From NCBI RefSeq assembly GCF_002286775.1, contig NZ_NSGJ01000029.1, positions 1-63,545 of the forward strand: a stretch of DNA of 63,545 bases. The letters are read 5' to 3'. Of this stretch, positions 53,702 to 62,899 are shown one piece after another. Below the pieces are notes generated by a model, which did no database searches, was not told the DNA's origin, and saw nothing but the letters and a program-made list of their open reading frames with translations. This DNA comes from Myroides sp. N17-2. Lineage in GTDB: Bacteria; Bacteroidota; Bacteroidia; Flavobacteriales; Flavobacteriaceae. Made by a program: the position numbers and the translations under genes. Numbering within the stretch: position 1 is the stretch's first letter; each line of letters begins with the position of its first letter.

Positions 53702-54439
53702 ATGGCTAATTTAACAATAAATACAACACAAAATATCAAAATAGAATTTAAAACTGCATCTCTTGGAGAAAGAATGCTTGCTTCTATTCTAGATGTTATT
53801 TTTAAAGGTCTATACTTGATTTTAGCGTTTTACATGGTAGATAGGAGTGGTGTGATGAGAGCGCTAGACGATGAATGGTCTAAAATGGCATTAGCTGTTA
53901 TAGTTGCTTTTCCGGCTTTATTTTATTCTTTGTTTTTTGAAGTAACTCTTCAAGGAGCTACTCCAGGTAAGAAAATTATGAAGATTAAAGTGATTAAAAT
54001 AGATGGTTATGAAGCTACGTTAATTGACTTTGCTACTAGATGGGTGATGAGGTTAGTAGATTTTTGGATAGCCTCAGCGGCAGCAGGATTGATCACTATA
54101 GTTTGTACAGATAAGAGTCAGCGTTTAGGTGATATCGTAGCAGGTACGGCTGTCATATCAGTAAAAGAGAGAATGTTATTATCAGCTACTATTTTTCAGG
54201 AAGTAGAGCAGGAGTATACACCCTTATTCTCTCAAGTATTAAGTTTAACAGATAAAGATGTTTATATTATAAAAGATGCTTTAACCCAATTTAGAGCAAC
54301 AAGAGACCAGGCACTACTACAGAAATTAGTAGATAAACTTAAAAGTGTTATGGGGATAGGAGATCTTAAGTCTCTATCCAATCAAGAATTTATAGAGACT
54401 GTTCTCAAAGATTACAATTATTTAACAGCTAAGATTTAG
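53702..54439 (+). CDS. RDD-family membrane protein
   Basis: 245 residues from the ATG at 53702, chosen because upstream in-frame codons (to 53627) lie inside the divergent SpoIIM-like gene. It has three to four membrane helices and the RDD pattern LGERMLASILDVIF ... GATPGKKIMKIKVI ... RWVMRLVDFW. The C-terminal ~75 residues are soluble. The family pairs with SpoIIM-like genes; function uncertain. Confidence 0.85.
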   Translation: MANLTINTTQNIKIEFKTASLGERMLASILDVIFKGLYLILAFYMVDRSGVMRALDDEWSKMALAVIVAFPALFYSLFFEVTLQGATPGKKIMKIKVIKIDGYEATLIDFATRWVMRLVDFWIASAAAGLITIVCTDKSQRLGDIVAGTAVISVKERMLLSATIFQEVEQEYTPLFSQVLSLTDKDVYIIKDALTQFRATRDQALLQKLVDKLKSVMGIGDLKSLSNQEFIETVLKDYNYLTAKI

Positions 54440-54462
54440 CAGATTTTTTTTATTATTATTTA

Positions 54463-55071
54463 ATGTTTACTTTTTTCGATATTTTAGATTTGCTCGGAAC
54501 ACTAGCTTTTGCTATTTCCGGAGCACTAGCGGGGCGTGAAAGACGGTTAGATTTATTTGGGATGACTATCCTTGCATTTGCCACAGCTATTGGCGGTGGT
54601 ACTATTAGAGATATGATGATCGGATGGACACCAGTAACTTGGGTGACTGATCTTAACTATTTTTACGTAACAATGCTTGGGGTATTAATGGCTATTGTTT
54701 TTTATAGAAAGTTTAATTTCCTGCGCTATTCTTTGTTTTTATTTGATACCATTGGTATAGCGGTGTTTACTTTGATCGGTATTGAGAAAGGGATGACAGT
54801 AGGATTACACCCGATTATCTGTGTGACTCTAGGAACTATTACTGCTTGTTTCGGTGGAGTGATTCGCGATATTCTAGCGAATAAAATTCCACTTATTTTT
54901 AAGCAAGAGATATATGCTACCGCTTGTATATTAGGTGGATTAGTATACTATCTTTTGAACTATTTCGATCTAGGCAAAGATATTATGTATATCGGTACGG
55001 CGGGGATTATCATTGTCGTTAGAGTATTAGCAGTGAAGTATAAGTGGAGTCTTCCATTCGCTAATGTATAA
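54463..55071 (+). CDS. TRIC-family (UPF0126) cation channel
   Basis: 202 residues with seven membrane helices in two repeats, each with a glycine-rich kink: GGGTIRDM (44-51) and FGGVIRDIL (130-138). This is the bacterial TRIC-channel fold (YicG-like), proposed to pass K+ or other cations in the inner membrane. It lies 23 bp behind the RDD gene. Confidence 0.9.
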   Translation: MFTFFDILDLLGTLAFAISGALAGRERRLDLFGMTILAFATAIGGGTIRDMMIGWTPVTWVTDLNYFYVTMLGVLMAIVFYRKFNFLRYSLFLFDTIGIAVFTLIGIEKGMTVGLHPIICVTLGTITACFGGVIRDILANKIPLIFKQEIYATACILGGLVYYLLNYFDLGKDIMYIGTAGIIIVVRVLAVKYKWSLPFANV

Positions 55072-55116
55072 CAGTATCTAGACAGGTATAGGTTTGTCTA
55101 CTTTATATTACCAAAT

Positions 55117-55159
55117 ACACAAAAGGTGTTCAACATATAATGTTGAACACCTTTTGTGT
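55117..55159 (+). terminator. Long perfect hairpin behind the TRIC gene
   Basis: 19-bp inverted repeat (55117-55135 with 55141-55159, loop TATAA). The T-run is weak, so it could be a terminator or another kind of hairpin. Confidence 0.6.
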
Positions 55160-55513
55160 TATATATAGCACCTTGTTACTTGTTGTTATTAACGAGTAGC
55201 ATCTTGAGTGATTAGAATAGTGTATCTTATGTATAGGTCACTTTAATCTCTTCAAATGAAGTTGCATTTTTTTTAGTTTCCCTTTCCTAATCTGACAAAA
55301 AACTACTTTCAGTTATCTCTAATTGAGCACTTTTTTTAGCCTTCCCCTTTCACAAGGCTTCTAAGATAGCCTGTTTTTCATTTTATGTACATTTTTTAAA
55401 ATTGATTATTAAGTTAATCTGTTGATAATTAATTGTTTGTTGTGTTTTTTGTAAAAATGATAATTATCTCTAACGTGCTTTAATCCTAGTGAAACTGTGC
55501 AGTAATCCTGCAT

Positions 55514-55558
55514 TATAGGACATTAATCGGAAAGTGGTAGGTGAGTAGCAGGGCTGAG
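55514..55558 (+). repeat. Dispersed element with three 11-bp-spaced repeats, copy 2
   Basis: AGGAC at 55517, CGGAA at 55528 and AGGTG at 55539, each 11 bp apart, more worn than in copies 1 and 3. A GGGC (55551-55554) / GCCC (55567-55570) hairpin with the same 12-nt loop length as copy 1 follows. Confidence 0.65.
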
Positions 55559-55758
55559 AGAATTTTGCCCGTGTATGCTCTTGTTGATTATCTTGAACTT
55601 ACTTTTAAGGGGATGTCAAGGATTATATGCAAGAGAATCAGCATTTGGATAAAATCAAACGTAATTTGCTGAAATGATACAGTTTTTTTTGTAAATAATT
55701 TCAGTTGGATTGACAGCTGATTGATACCAAGCTAGAGTAGGAGTGGGATTAACAGGTG

Positions 55759-55812
55759 ATAAACTTTTTTTGATCTATATGTATTTGGTATTCTGATTTT
55801 TATATATTACAA
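55759..55812 (+). promoter_or_regulatory. 54-bp block shared by both DUF6266 genes, copy 2
   Basis: Gapless match to 10644-10697. Here it ends 167 bp before the start codon rather than 77 bp, so the leader is longer in this copy. Confidence 0.5.
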
Positions 55813-55979
55813 GCGCTGCGCTTCAATTAAGAATTAGGAATTAATAATTAAGAATGTTTGGCTTCGCCATAAGGTGAATTTATGTGTCACACAGATTGCA
55901 AATTTACATGAGCGAAGACATGTATTTTCGAGTAACGCAACGAAAAAACAACATCACAACTAACCAAAAAACACAAATT

Positions 55980-57074
55980 ATGGCAGAAATTAAACAAGGG
56001 ATATTAGGTGCAACAAGAGGAAAAATAGGACCAGTAGTAGGATATATATGGAGAGGGAAAAATTGGCTTCGTTCTAAACCTAGCAAATCAAGGAAAAAAG
56101 CAACCGCAAAGCAGTTGCTTCAGTGGGATAAGATGAGTCTAGTATCTACTTATGCGAGTAAGTTTAGGGACTTTGTCAATGCGCATTGCCCTACGGCTAA
56201 AGTAGGCGAGAAATGGATGATCGGCAAAGAGCAACTGATCTCAAGGATGATGAAACAGGGTATCACAATGATCGATGGGTTACAGCATATCGCAGTAGAG
56301 CAAACGATCTTGTCCATTGGAAACCTTGCGCCTGCTGTGATTAGAAAGATTAATATCATGAAAACGGGCAAATTTAAAGTACAATGGGATAATAGCTTGG
56401 TCAATGCGATGACGCTAGATACAGATTCACTGACGATGATGCTGTATAACGAGAGCTTAGATAAGTTCGTGGCTATACACAATGTGGGAAACCGCGTAGA
56501 TAAGTACGCACATTTTAGTGTCCCTACAGAGTGGAAAAGTGGGAAGGTATACTTTTGGAGTATGTGGAAGGCTGCTGACGGGAGTATGCATAGCACAAGT
56601 TGCTTTCATGGGATGATAGAGCTTATCGAGGAACAGGAAATAAGAAAAGGGGAGCAGGAATCAGGGAACGGGAAACTGGAATCAGGGAAACATAAAACAG
56701 AGAATGGGAAAAAGGTAGCAGGGAACGTGAATCAGGAAATGGGAAATACAAAACAAGAAATAACAGATGTTTTGCCTCTAGAACAAGTACAAAGAATAGC
56801 GTTAAAACAGTGCCTAGAAGAGGTAGCTTCCACTACCAATGTAGAAATAGTTAACGAATCTGTTGAGTCTGCTATTAAAGAAAAAGAACTGAAGAAATGG
56901 ACACCACCGGGGTATACACGCCGAGTAAAAAAGCGAATATTAAAAGGGAATGTTGAGATAGATAATAGCACTGATAACAGCAAGAAACAGACTTCTTCTA
57001 AGCCTAGTGGAATGATTGAAGGTGCGCGTTCTATCTTAGATGTACCAGATATTAGAATGGAGCAGAAAGAATAA
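55980..57074 (+). CDS. DUF6266 family protein, copy 2
   Basis: 364 residues from the ATG at 55980, which gives the same N-terminus (MAEIKQGILGA) as copy 1; an in-frame GTG at 55884 would add 32 unmatched residues and is unlikely. The N-terminal ~215 residues are closely similar to copy 1 (for example GEKW, LSIGNLAPAV, KYAHFSVPT, FWSMWKAADGS). The linker differs: short repeats of the type GKxESGK/GNxKQE. The tail keeps KKWTPPGY and EGARSILDV. Function unknown. Confidence 0.78.
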   Translation: MAEIKQGILGATRGKIGPVVGYIWRGKNWLRSKPSKSRKKATAKQLLQWDKMSLVSTYASKFRDFVNAHCPTAKVGEKWMIGKEQLISRMMKQGITMIDGLQHIAVEQTILSIGNLAPAVIRKINIMKTGKFKVQWDNSLVNAMTLDTDSLTMMLYNESLDKFVAIHNVGNRVDKYAHFSVPTEWKSGKVYFWSMWKAADGSMHSTSCFHGMIELIEEQEIRKGEQESGNGKLESGKHKTENGKKVAGNVNQEMGNTKQEITDVLPLEQVQRIALKQCLEEVASTTNVEIVNESVESAIKEKELKKWTPPGYTRRVKKRILKGNVEIDNSTDNSKKQTSSKPSGMIEGARSILDVPDIRMEQKE

Positions 57075-57111
57075 ACAGAATGGGCAGATTGTTGTCTTAC
57101 TAGTATAAGGT

Positions 57112-58806
57112 CTAATTGTGCATAGTTGGAAGACTATTACGCAGTTGGCAATATATATTGGTTAGGACTGTAAATACAATCGTTAAGATAATGGTTAGTA
57201 TTAGGCCTATCGAATTAAACCATAAATAATGTATGCTAGTATAGAAGTATAATCCTAGTACTAGTATCTGTGCGATAATAATACTAGCGTAAAATGCTGT
57301 ATTATTACTCTTTCCATAAATGGAGATAAGTACTATAGCTAGCAGAGTACCTGAAAATAAAGAAGCATACGTCCATAGGATTTGTATCAAATTAAGGAAT
57401 ACAGGGATATTATAAGTGATTATAAAAGTAGTCACTATAATGAGCATGCTGACGATATTGTGTGATATAGATGATGACTTTATGTTAGCATTTCTATCTT
57501 TATACTGCGGTAATATATGTGTTATATTTTTAGTTATCCAATTGGTCTCTTTCAATGCTATTGAGATTAGTGATATCAAGAATATAGCGATAATAAAGCC
57601 TGCTAATCCATCTGGTACGTAGAAGTTAATGAAGTGCAATAGTATAAAGTCAGAATCGTTTACTTCTACATTGTCATTTGCTTTTTTAATTAGTTTTTTA
57701 GCATCTTGCTGTAGTTTGTTTGCATTCTCAGTTAGACTAAGTATTTGGTCTTTTAGTACTTGATTGCTATAGTTTTGGTAGATTTGCCCACTATATAATA
57801 AGCTAGCCTCTTTCTTTTGAGAGAGTATTTTATGGTATTCTTGTTTTATTTGATTGTATTGATCAGCATATTCAGACTGTTTGACAGTGTGTACATTATT
57901 AGGGTTATAATGTAATGGAGCATCGTTAAACTGATAGAATGTAAAAAGTATACACCCTGTCAATAATATCAATGCTTGAAAGGGAACGCTAAGCAAACCG
58001 TATAGTATTAATCCATCTTTTGTTTTATAAGAATATTTGCTCTGTCTATATATCTGTAAGGTTTTAGTATCTATAGCTAATATAGAGGCAAAAAGAATAG
58101 TACCATTAATTAGGCATTTAGTAAGGTCAAACTTGTCTTTTTCGGCTAATGAATTATCTACAACAGTTAGTTTATCAAACGATGCAGTGAAACTAAGTGT
58201 ATCGTCTAAGTACATACCCGTAGGTAGTTTATATATTATGCAAATAAAAATAATGACAATTATGATTGTACAGTAGAGTAATTGATTTTGCTTTGGAAAT
58301 AGATATCCTTTGTTTCTAAAAATGAAGTTGAGTAATATAAAACCTATGCAGATTAGTATTAGTAATATTTTAAAATCTACTTTGACTAAAATGGAAAGGA
58401 TCATTGCTATGGCATAGAAACTTATAGTAAGAATAAGAATCCTCAGTATAAGATAAATGACTACTGTTAAGTGGTAGATTTTAGTGTTTGATTTGTTTTT
58501 AATGTATTCGAAGGCATTTTTTGTTTTTGCTATCTTGAATTTAGGAATGATTAAAAAGATAGTGAATACTACAGCTAGTGGTATTCCTAAGTATAGTTGT
58601 AAGAAAGTCATTCCTTGTGAGTATGCTTGACCAGGCAGTGATATAAATGCATAGGCAAATGACTGTACAGCGATAAGTTTAATACCGTAGTTAAGTGTTG
58701 ACTTTTCGTAAATAGAATAAGTACTTACTTTCTGTAATTTGAATTGCTTTATAGCAAGTATAGTTACAAGTACAATTATAAATATGCTCCAATCGATTAA
58801 ATTCAT
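57112..58806 (-). CDS. Sodium:solute symporter family protein
   Basis: 564 residues with about 13 membrane helices. The N-terminal part (TLNYGIKLIAVQSFAYAFIS) and the later transmembrane pattern fit the SSS/SLC5 family. A long hydrophilic loop (about 305-385) rich in K/Q/N interrupts the helices. The substrate is unknown. A single gene with no terminator seen immediately downstream. Confidence 0.75.
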   Translation of the reverse strand: MNLIDWSIFIIVLVTILAIKQFKLQKVSTYSIYEKSTLNYGIKLIAVQSFAYAFISLPGQAYSQGMTFLQLYLGIPLAVVFTIFLIIPKFKIAKTKNAFEYIKNKSNTKIYHLTVVIYLILRILILTISFYAIAMILSILVKVDFKILLILICIGFILLNFIFRNKGYLFPKQNQLLYCTIIIVIIFICIIYKLPTGMYLDDTLSFTASFDKLTVVDNSLAEKDKFDLTKCLINGTILFASILAIDTKTLQIYRQSKYSYKTKDGLILYGLLSVPFQALILLTGCILFTFYQFNDAPLHYNPNNVHTVKQSEYADQYNQIKQEYHKILSQKKEASLLYSGQIYQNYSNQVLKDQILSLTENANKLQQDAKKLIKKANDNVEVNDSDFILLHFINFYVPDGLAGFIIAIFLISLISIALKETNWITKNITHILPQYKDRNANIKSSSISHNIVSMLIIVTTFIITYNIPVFLNLIQILWTYASLFSGTLLAIVLISIYGKSNNTAFYASIIIAQILVLGLYFYTSIHYLWFNSIGLILTIILTIVFTVLTNIYCQLRNSLPTMHN

Positions 58807-59218
58807 TCCCTCTTGATTTAAGGTGTGCCTATCTGTACTATTTTAAGTTAGATGGATAGTAATACACTTTATGTTATAATAAAATACTAAAGCATAAGTT
58901 ATCAGATGCTGAGTATTTGGTTGAGGTTAAATAGTAAATGAAGTTCTTAGATGTGGTTTATATAGTAGTTAACACTGTTTCGCTATAAAAGCTATGCATG
59001 CTTTAGGTATAAAAAATAAGGCTAGTAAAACCTGCTTAGAGGTAACTAGCCTTACATTACTACCATTTGACTATTTAAACCATAATGATAGTTACAAATT
59101 CTGTGCCATTATTAAGAGGTTGTTTAAATTTTGTACATTATAATTAGTTTACGCTCTTTTAGAATTTCAATAATTATCTAAAAAAAAATAATAAACTTGA
59201 GTACAACTTTATGACCTC
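58807..59218. other. Intergenic region between symporter and MscS-like genes
   Basis: About 410 bp. It contains the terminator at 59011-59053 for the minus-strand Maf/KdsC operon and presumably the symporter promoter; nothing else is recognised. Confidence 0.6.
59011..59053 (-). terminator. Terminator of the DUF2520-kdsC-maf-MscS operon
   Basis: AAGGCTAGT (59018-59026) / ACTAGCCTT (59045-59053); on the minus strand followed by ATTTTTTAT. It lies about 165 bp behind the MscS stop. Confidence 0.65.
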
Positions 59219-59743
59219 TTAAATAGTAGGGTGATTATTGTCGTCTTTTTTGTCTACTATTACAATACCTTTTTGTAGTAGTAAACTATTTGGATAAGAT
59301 ATCTTTTCGTTATCTATGGTTAATAATATCGTACAGAAAGCTTTAATATCTAATATCTGTGCTTCTATAGGGAAGTCCTTATCTTGTATTCTTATTGTAT
59401 CACCTATTCTAAAAGGGAATGAGAAGAATAATAATATACCCGCAGTGATATTACTTAATAATGACCACTGTGCGAACATCGCTACTCCTATTACTGTGAA
59501 TACAGAAGTAAGCGTAAGCATAAAATTCTCTGGTTGAACTCCCCAAATCGTCAGTATAATTATTAAGAATATAACAGATAATAGCGTGTTAAATAATCTG
59601 ATAATTAGAAGTACACGACTGTCTTTGCGTTGTGCTTTAGTCGAAAACGAGCGTATAATATAAGCAAGTATTTTGCGAAATGGCACATAGGCAACTAAAG
59701 TAATCGCTGTAGCTATAATCTCTGTATAATATTGTGCAAACAT
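59219..59743 (-). CDS. Small MscS-family mechanosensitive channel
   Basis: 174 residues: two to three membrane helices, the pore-lining helix region (VIGVAMFAQWSLLSNITAGI) and the start of the beta domain (PFRIGDTIRI). The cytoplasmic C-terminal vestibule of full MscS is mostly lacking, as in the short MscS-like proteins. Acts as a tension-gated inner-membrane channel. It is 5 bp behind maf. Confidence 0.85.
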   Translation of the reverse strand: MFAQYYTEIIATAITLVAYVPFRKILAYIIRSFSTKAQRKDSRVLLIIRLFNTLLSVIFLIIILTIWGVQPENFMLTLTSVFTVIGVAMFAQWSLLSNITAGILLFFSFPFRIGDTIRIQDKDFPIEAQILDIKAFCTILLTIDNEKISYPNSLLLQKGIVIVDKKDDNNHPTI

Positions 59744-59748
59744 GTATT

Positions 59749-60333
59749 TTATTTAATGAATTGTAATAGTTCATCCACTAATTCTTTCGTAGGTAATCCT
59801 ACTATATTAGTATATGAGCCATCTATTTTATTTATGCCTACTAAACCTATCCATTCTTGGATACCATAAGCACCTGCTTTATCATAAGGTTTATAGTTAT
59901 CAATGTAGTAATATAGTGCTTCATCTGATAAATCAGAGAAACCAACTTTAGTTAGACAGTGAAATAATTTTGTCTTGTCTTTACTCTTTAAGCAAACTGA
60001 AGTTACCACATCATGCTCATGGCCACAAAGGCTTTTAAGCATTTGATAAGCTTCCTCTCTGCTCTCTGGTTTTCCTAGAGACTCATTGTTATTCCATACT
60101 GTCGTATCACTTGTGATAATAATCTCATTATCATGCTCAAGTGCTATAGCATCAGCCTTAGCCTTAGCGATAAAGTCAGTAATCTGTTCTCTGATCAGTT
60201 CATTAGGATAAGACTCATCTATATCAGAAGCTCTAACGGTGAAGTCTATCCCTAAGTCAGTCATATACTGCTTACGACGAGGAGAGTTAGAGCCTAAGAC
60301 TATCTTGTATTCTCTTAATAAGTTATTTAGCAT
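59749..60333 (-). CDS. Maf-family nucleotide pyrophosphatase
   Basis: 194 residues. The N-terminal LGSNSPRRKQYM and the middle ITSDTTVW motifs are those of Maf dTTP/UTP pyrophosphatases (YhdE type), which remove non-canonical or excess nucleotides and are linked to septum control. It lies 16 bp behind kdsC in an operon. Confidence 0.93.
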   Translation of the reverse strand: MLNNLLREYKIVLGSNSPRRKQYMTDLGIDFTVRASDIDESYPNELIREQITDFIAKAKADAIALEHDNEIIITSDTTVWNNNESLGKPESREEAYQMLKSLCGHEHDVVTSVCLKSKDKTKLFHCLTKVGFSDLSDEALYYYIDNYKPYDKAGAYGIQEWIGLVGINKIDGSYTNIVGLPTKELVDELLQFIK

Positions 60334-60349
60334 ATCTTAGTGGTAAAGT

Positions 60350-60877
60350 TTAGTCAAACTTAGCGTTAAAGTGTTGGAACCATTTCTCTTGCGTCTTTAA
60401 TACTTGCTCAATGACATCTCTTACAGCACCTCTTCCACCATTCACATGAGAGATATACTTCGATATTCTTTTGATCTCAGGAACAGCATCTTGTGGACAA
60501 GTAGGCAAGGCTACTTCATGCATAATATGATAATCAGGAATATCATCTCCCATATATAATACTGTATCAGGTGAGATATTATTAGCGGCGATATATTCGT
60601 TAAATACTTTTACTTTATCAGATACACCTAAGTGGATGTCTTTAATACCTAAATTACTAAATCTAGTGCGTACACCATCGTTACTACCACCAGAGATAAT
60701 GCATACATTATATCCTAATTCTACAGCAGCTTTCATCGCATATCCATCTCTAATAAACATATCTCTTAGCAAGCTACCATCTTGGGCTACATGAACAGTT
60801 CCATCAGTTAGTACACCATCTACATCAAAGATAAAAGTAGTGATGTCATTCATTATTTCTTTAAAATGTTTAGACAT
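60350..60877 (-). CDS. kdsC: KdsC-type HAD phosphatase (3-deoxy-D-manno-octulosonate 8-phosphate phosphatase)
   Basis: 175 residues; the HAD nucleophile D18 and acid D20 in FDVDGVLTDG, then the second motif SGGSND and the third with GDDIPD. There is no cap domain, as expected for KdsC. It would release Kdo from Kdo-8-P for lipopolysaccharide. The first base of its start overlaps the stop of the upstream gene. Confidence 0.88.
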   Translation of the reverse strand: MSKHFKEIMNDITTFIFDVDGVLTDGTVHVAQDGSLLRDMFIRDGYAMKAAVELGYNVCIISGGSNDGVRTRFSNLGIKDIHLGVSDKVKVFNEYIAANNISPDTVLYMGDDIPDYHIMHEVALPTCPQDAVPEIKRISKYISHVNGGRGAVRDVIEQVLKTQEKWFQHFNAKFD

Positions 60878-61626
60878 TAGTTGTTTTGTATTGAATTAGT
60901 TATAAGTTGATAAATTTCTTTTTTGTTTGGATCAGTTAATGCTTCTAAATGGCGCTGTATCGTACTCTGATCATTACGTGCTGCAGGTCCAGTCTGAGCT
61001 TCTTTAGGTGATAATACTTGGATTTTATTAGCTGTCTCAAGTATTAGCGGCTTAAGAATATCAAAAGGCACCATATTCTCTTTACAGATCTCTTCACCTA
61101 TAGTATAAAGATGATTAGTAAAATTGTTTACAAATACAGCAGCTAAGTGTATTGATTGTCTCTGATCAGTAGAGATTTTGTATACACGCTCAGAGAATGA
61201 AAGAGCTAGTTTTTCTAATAATTCAAAGTCATCAGGGTTATTAGCTTCAATACAATAAGGTATTAAGCTAAAGTCTACCTCTTTATCTAAAGAGAAAGTT
61301 TGCAACATATAGAATACACCTTTTCTATCAGTATTTGCTATAGCCTCCATTGGTTTAGTTCCTGAGGTATGCACAATAAAGGCATTTTTGATTGGAATAG
61401 ATGCTGATACTTCTTCAATGGCATCATCACTTACAGCAATGATAAAAATATCTGCAGGTAATAGATCATTGATATCCGAAATTATTTGATTGTGAGCGAC
61501 TAAGTCCTTAACTTTGTTAGGAGTTCGCGCATACACCTGTTGCAGTTTGATATTGTCTTGTTCTAAGAACTTTAGTATCAAATGGTGAGCAACTTTGCCA
61601 GAACCTAAAATAGAGATTGTAATCAT
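60877..61626 (-). CDS. Rossmann-fold DUF2520 protein
   Basis: 249 residues from the ATG at 61626 (MITISILGSGKVAHHL); an ATG at 61644 would add six residues. The N-terminal NAD(P)-binding half starts with GSGKVA, and the C-terminal helical DUF2520 half has HLAAVFVNNFTNHLY. It resembles the ProC/6PGDH-like reductases, but the substrate is unknown. The start of a DUF2520-kdsC-maf operon, a linkage I recall in Flavobacteriia. Confidence 0.85.
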   Translation of the reverse strand: MITISILGSGKVAHHLILKFLEQDNIKLQQVYARTPNKVKDLVAHNQIISDINDLLPADIFIIAVSDDAIEEVSASIPIKNAFIVHTSGTKPMEAIANTDRKGVFYMLQTFSLDKEVDFSLIPYCIEANNPDDFELLEKLALSFSERVYKISTDQRQSIHLAAVFVNNFTNHLYTIGEEICKENMVPFDILKPLILETANKIQVLSPKEAQTGPAARNDQSTIQRHLEALTDPNKKEIYQLITNSIQNN

Positions 61627-61684
61627 AGCAGTAAAGTTTAGCATTTAATTGTAAACTGATATTGTGTAAAATTAATGATTTGTA

Positions 61685-62074
61685 ATGAGAAAAGATATAG
61701 AAAATCTAGAAGATATTAAAGTACTCGTAGATACGTTTTATGGACGAGTGCAGCAAAACGAGTTTATCGGACCTATATTTGAAAGTAAACTTGCAGGGCG
61801 CTGGCCAGAGCATTTGGAGAAGATGTATGCTTTTTGGGAGACTATCTTATTAGAAGAGTATACGTATAGAGGTAAGCCATTTCCTCCCCATGCACAATTA
61901 CCTGTAGAAAGTGAACACTTCGAAGAATGGAAGAAAGTATTTAATGCTACAGTAGATGAACTGTATGAAGGAAAGAGAGCGGAAGAAGCGAAGTGGCGTG
62001 GAGAACGTATGGCAGCGATGTTCTTAAGCAAGATTCAATACTTCAGAGAAGCAAATATGAAACCATTAGAGTAA
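61685..62074 (+). CDS. Group III truncated haemoglobin
   Basis: 129 residues. The pattern FYGRVQQNEFIGPIF, then FWETILLEEYTYRGKPFPPH and HFEEWKKVFNATVDELYEG, with the histidine of SEHFEEW as likely proximal haem ligand, marks group III truncated haemoglobins. It binds haem and probably O2 or NO in the cytoplasm. A single gene, divergent from the DUF2520 operon with 58 bp between. Confidence 0.9.
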   Translation: MRKDIENLEDIKVLVDTFYGRVQQNEFIGPIFESKLAGRWPEHLEKMYAFWETILLEEYTYRGKPFPPHAQLPVESEHFEEWKKVFNATVDELYEGKRAEEAKWRGERMAAMFLSKIQYFREANMKPLE

Positions 62075-62117
62075 TGACTGTGTAGTTAGATTACTCAACT
62101 TTATCGTAAATAATATT

Positions 62118-62155
62118 GTGAAGAGGGCATCCTAGGTAGGGTGCCCTCTTTTTTA
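62118..62155 (+). terminator. Terminator of the truncated haemoglobin gene
   Basis: GAGGGCA (62123-62129) / TGCCCTC (62142-62148) followed by a T-run. Confidence 0.85.
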
Positions 62156-62159
62156 TGGG

Positions 62160-62899
62160 TTAATTCTTTTATTGCATTCTAGGGATTTATATAAATTCAT
62201 TGCAAAATGAGTGTTTTTTATTCTTCTAATTATTTTTAGTTATAAAATATACGTGGATTATAATCTTTAGCTCTTTTTATTTTTAGTTCATTATGTGAAT
62301 TTTAGTAATATATACTTCTTTTAAGTTACTCTGTATGGTTAAGTAAAAGTTAACTAGTTATGTGAATATTTAAGTTAAAAAAAAGTTGGCACGGTACTTG
62401 CAAGTGTGTATATAGAACAGAGATTTTTAACTGTTAATTCAGTATTTTTCATTTATCAGTATTAATAAGTTTGTTTTATTGATATATTGATTATTTTAAT
62501 ATCTTTTTTTGCTCAAAAAGATGATTAAAATGTAAAAAGTGCAGAGTATGCAGGAAAAGTAGGTGAGCGCAGTATCGAAAGTGTTATTCTTTAATAATTC
62601 AAATAAAACCACAAAATGTAGTTTTTGGAATAATTCAAATAATGACATTTTGCTAAAATCACGAAACGTAGTTATTAAATGTATTTGCTATTTGTTATTG
62701 TGTTTTTAGTGATTTTACTACTGCTGTTTTTAGTTGATTTAAAATGTTAATCAGATGTGATAATTTTTATATTTATTAAATTTTATTCACAAAACACTTT
62801 AAATTAATGGATATTGTTATTGTTTTTTAATATACTTTATATTTGTATTAGCAATTAAGTAATAGAAAAGACTTGGTTAAATGAATAAAAAAGAAAATT
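62160..62899. other. AT-rich upstream region of the surface-protein gene
   Basis: 740 bp, extremely AT-rich, with no gene seen. It carries direct repeats AATAATTCAAATAA (62593-62606 and 62629-62642) and a second pair CACAAAATGTAGTTTTT (62610-62626) / CACGAAACGTAGTTATT (62660-62676), so a roughly 40-50 bp unit appears twice. These may be regulator sites for the gene at 62900. Confidence 0.55.

Larger units (their letters stand above)
55072..55979. other. Long intergenic region upstream of the second DUF6266 gene
   Basis: It contains a 19-bp hairpin behind the TRIC gene (55117-55159). From about 55330 to the start codon the sequence is related to 10230-10774, with the 11-bp-spaced element (55514-55558) and the 54-bp block (55759-55812). 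The stretch 55811-55979 differs from copy 1 and may hold an insertion. Confidence 0.7.

Noticed and set aside
55884..55979. Extended N-terminus of the second DUF6266 protein from a GTG codon
   Set aside because: The 32 added residues have no match in copy 1, whose homologous start is the ATG equivalent to 55980.
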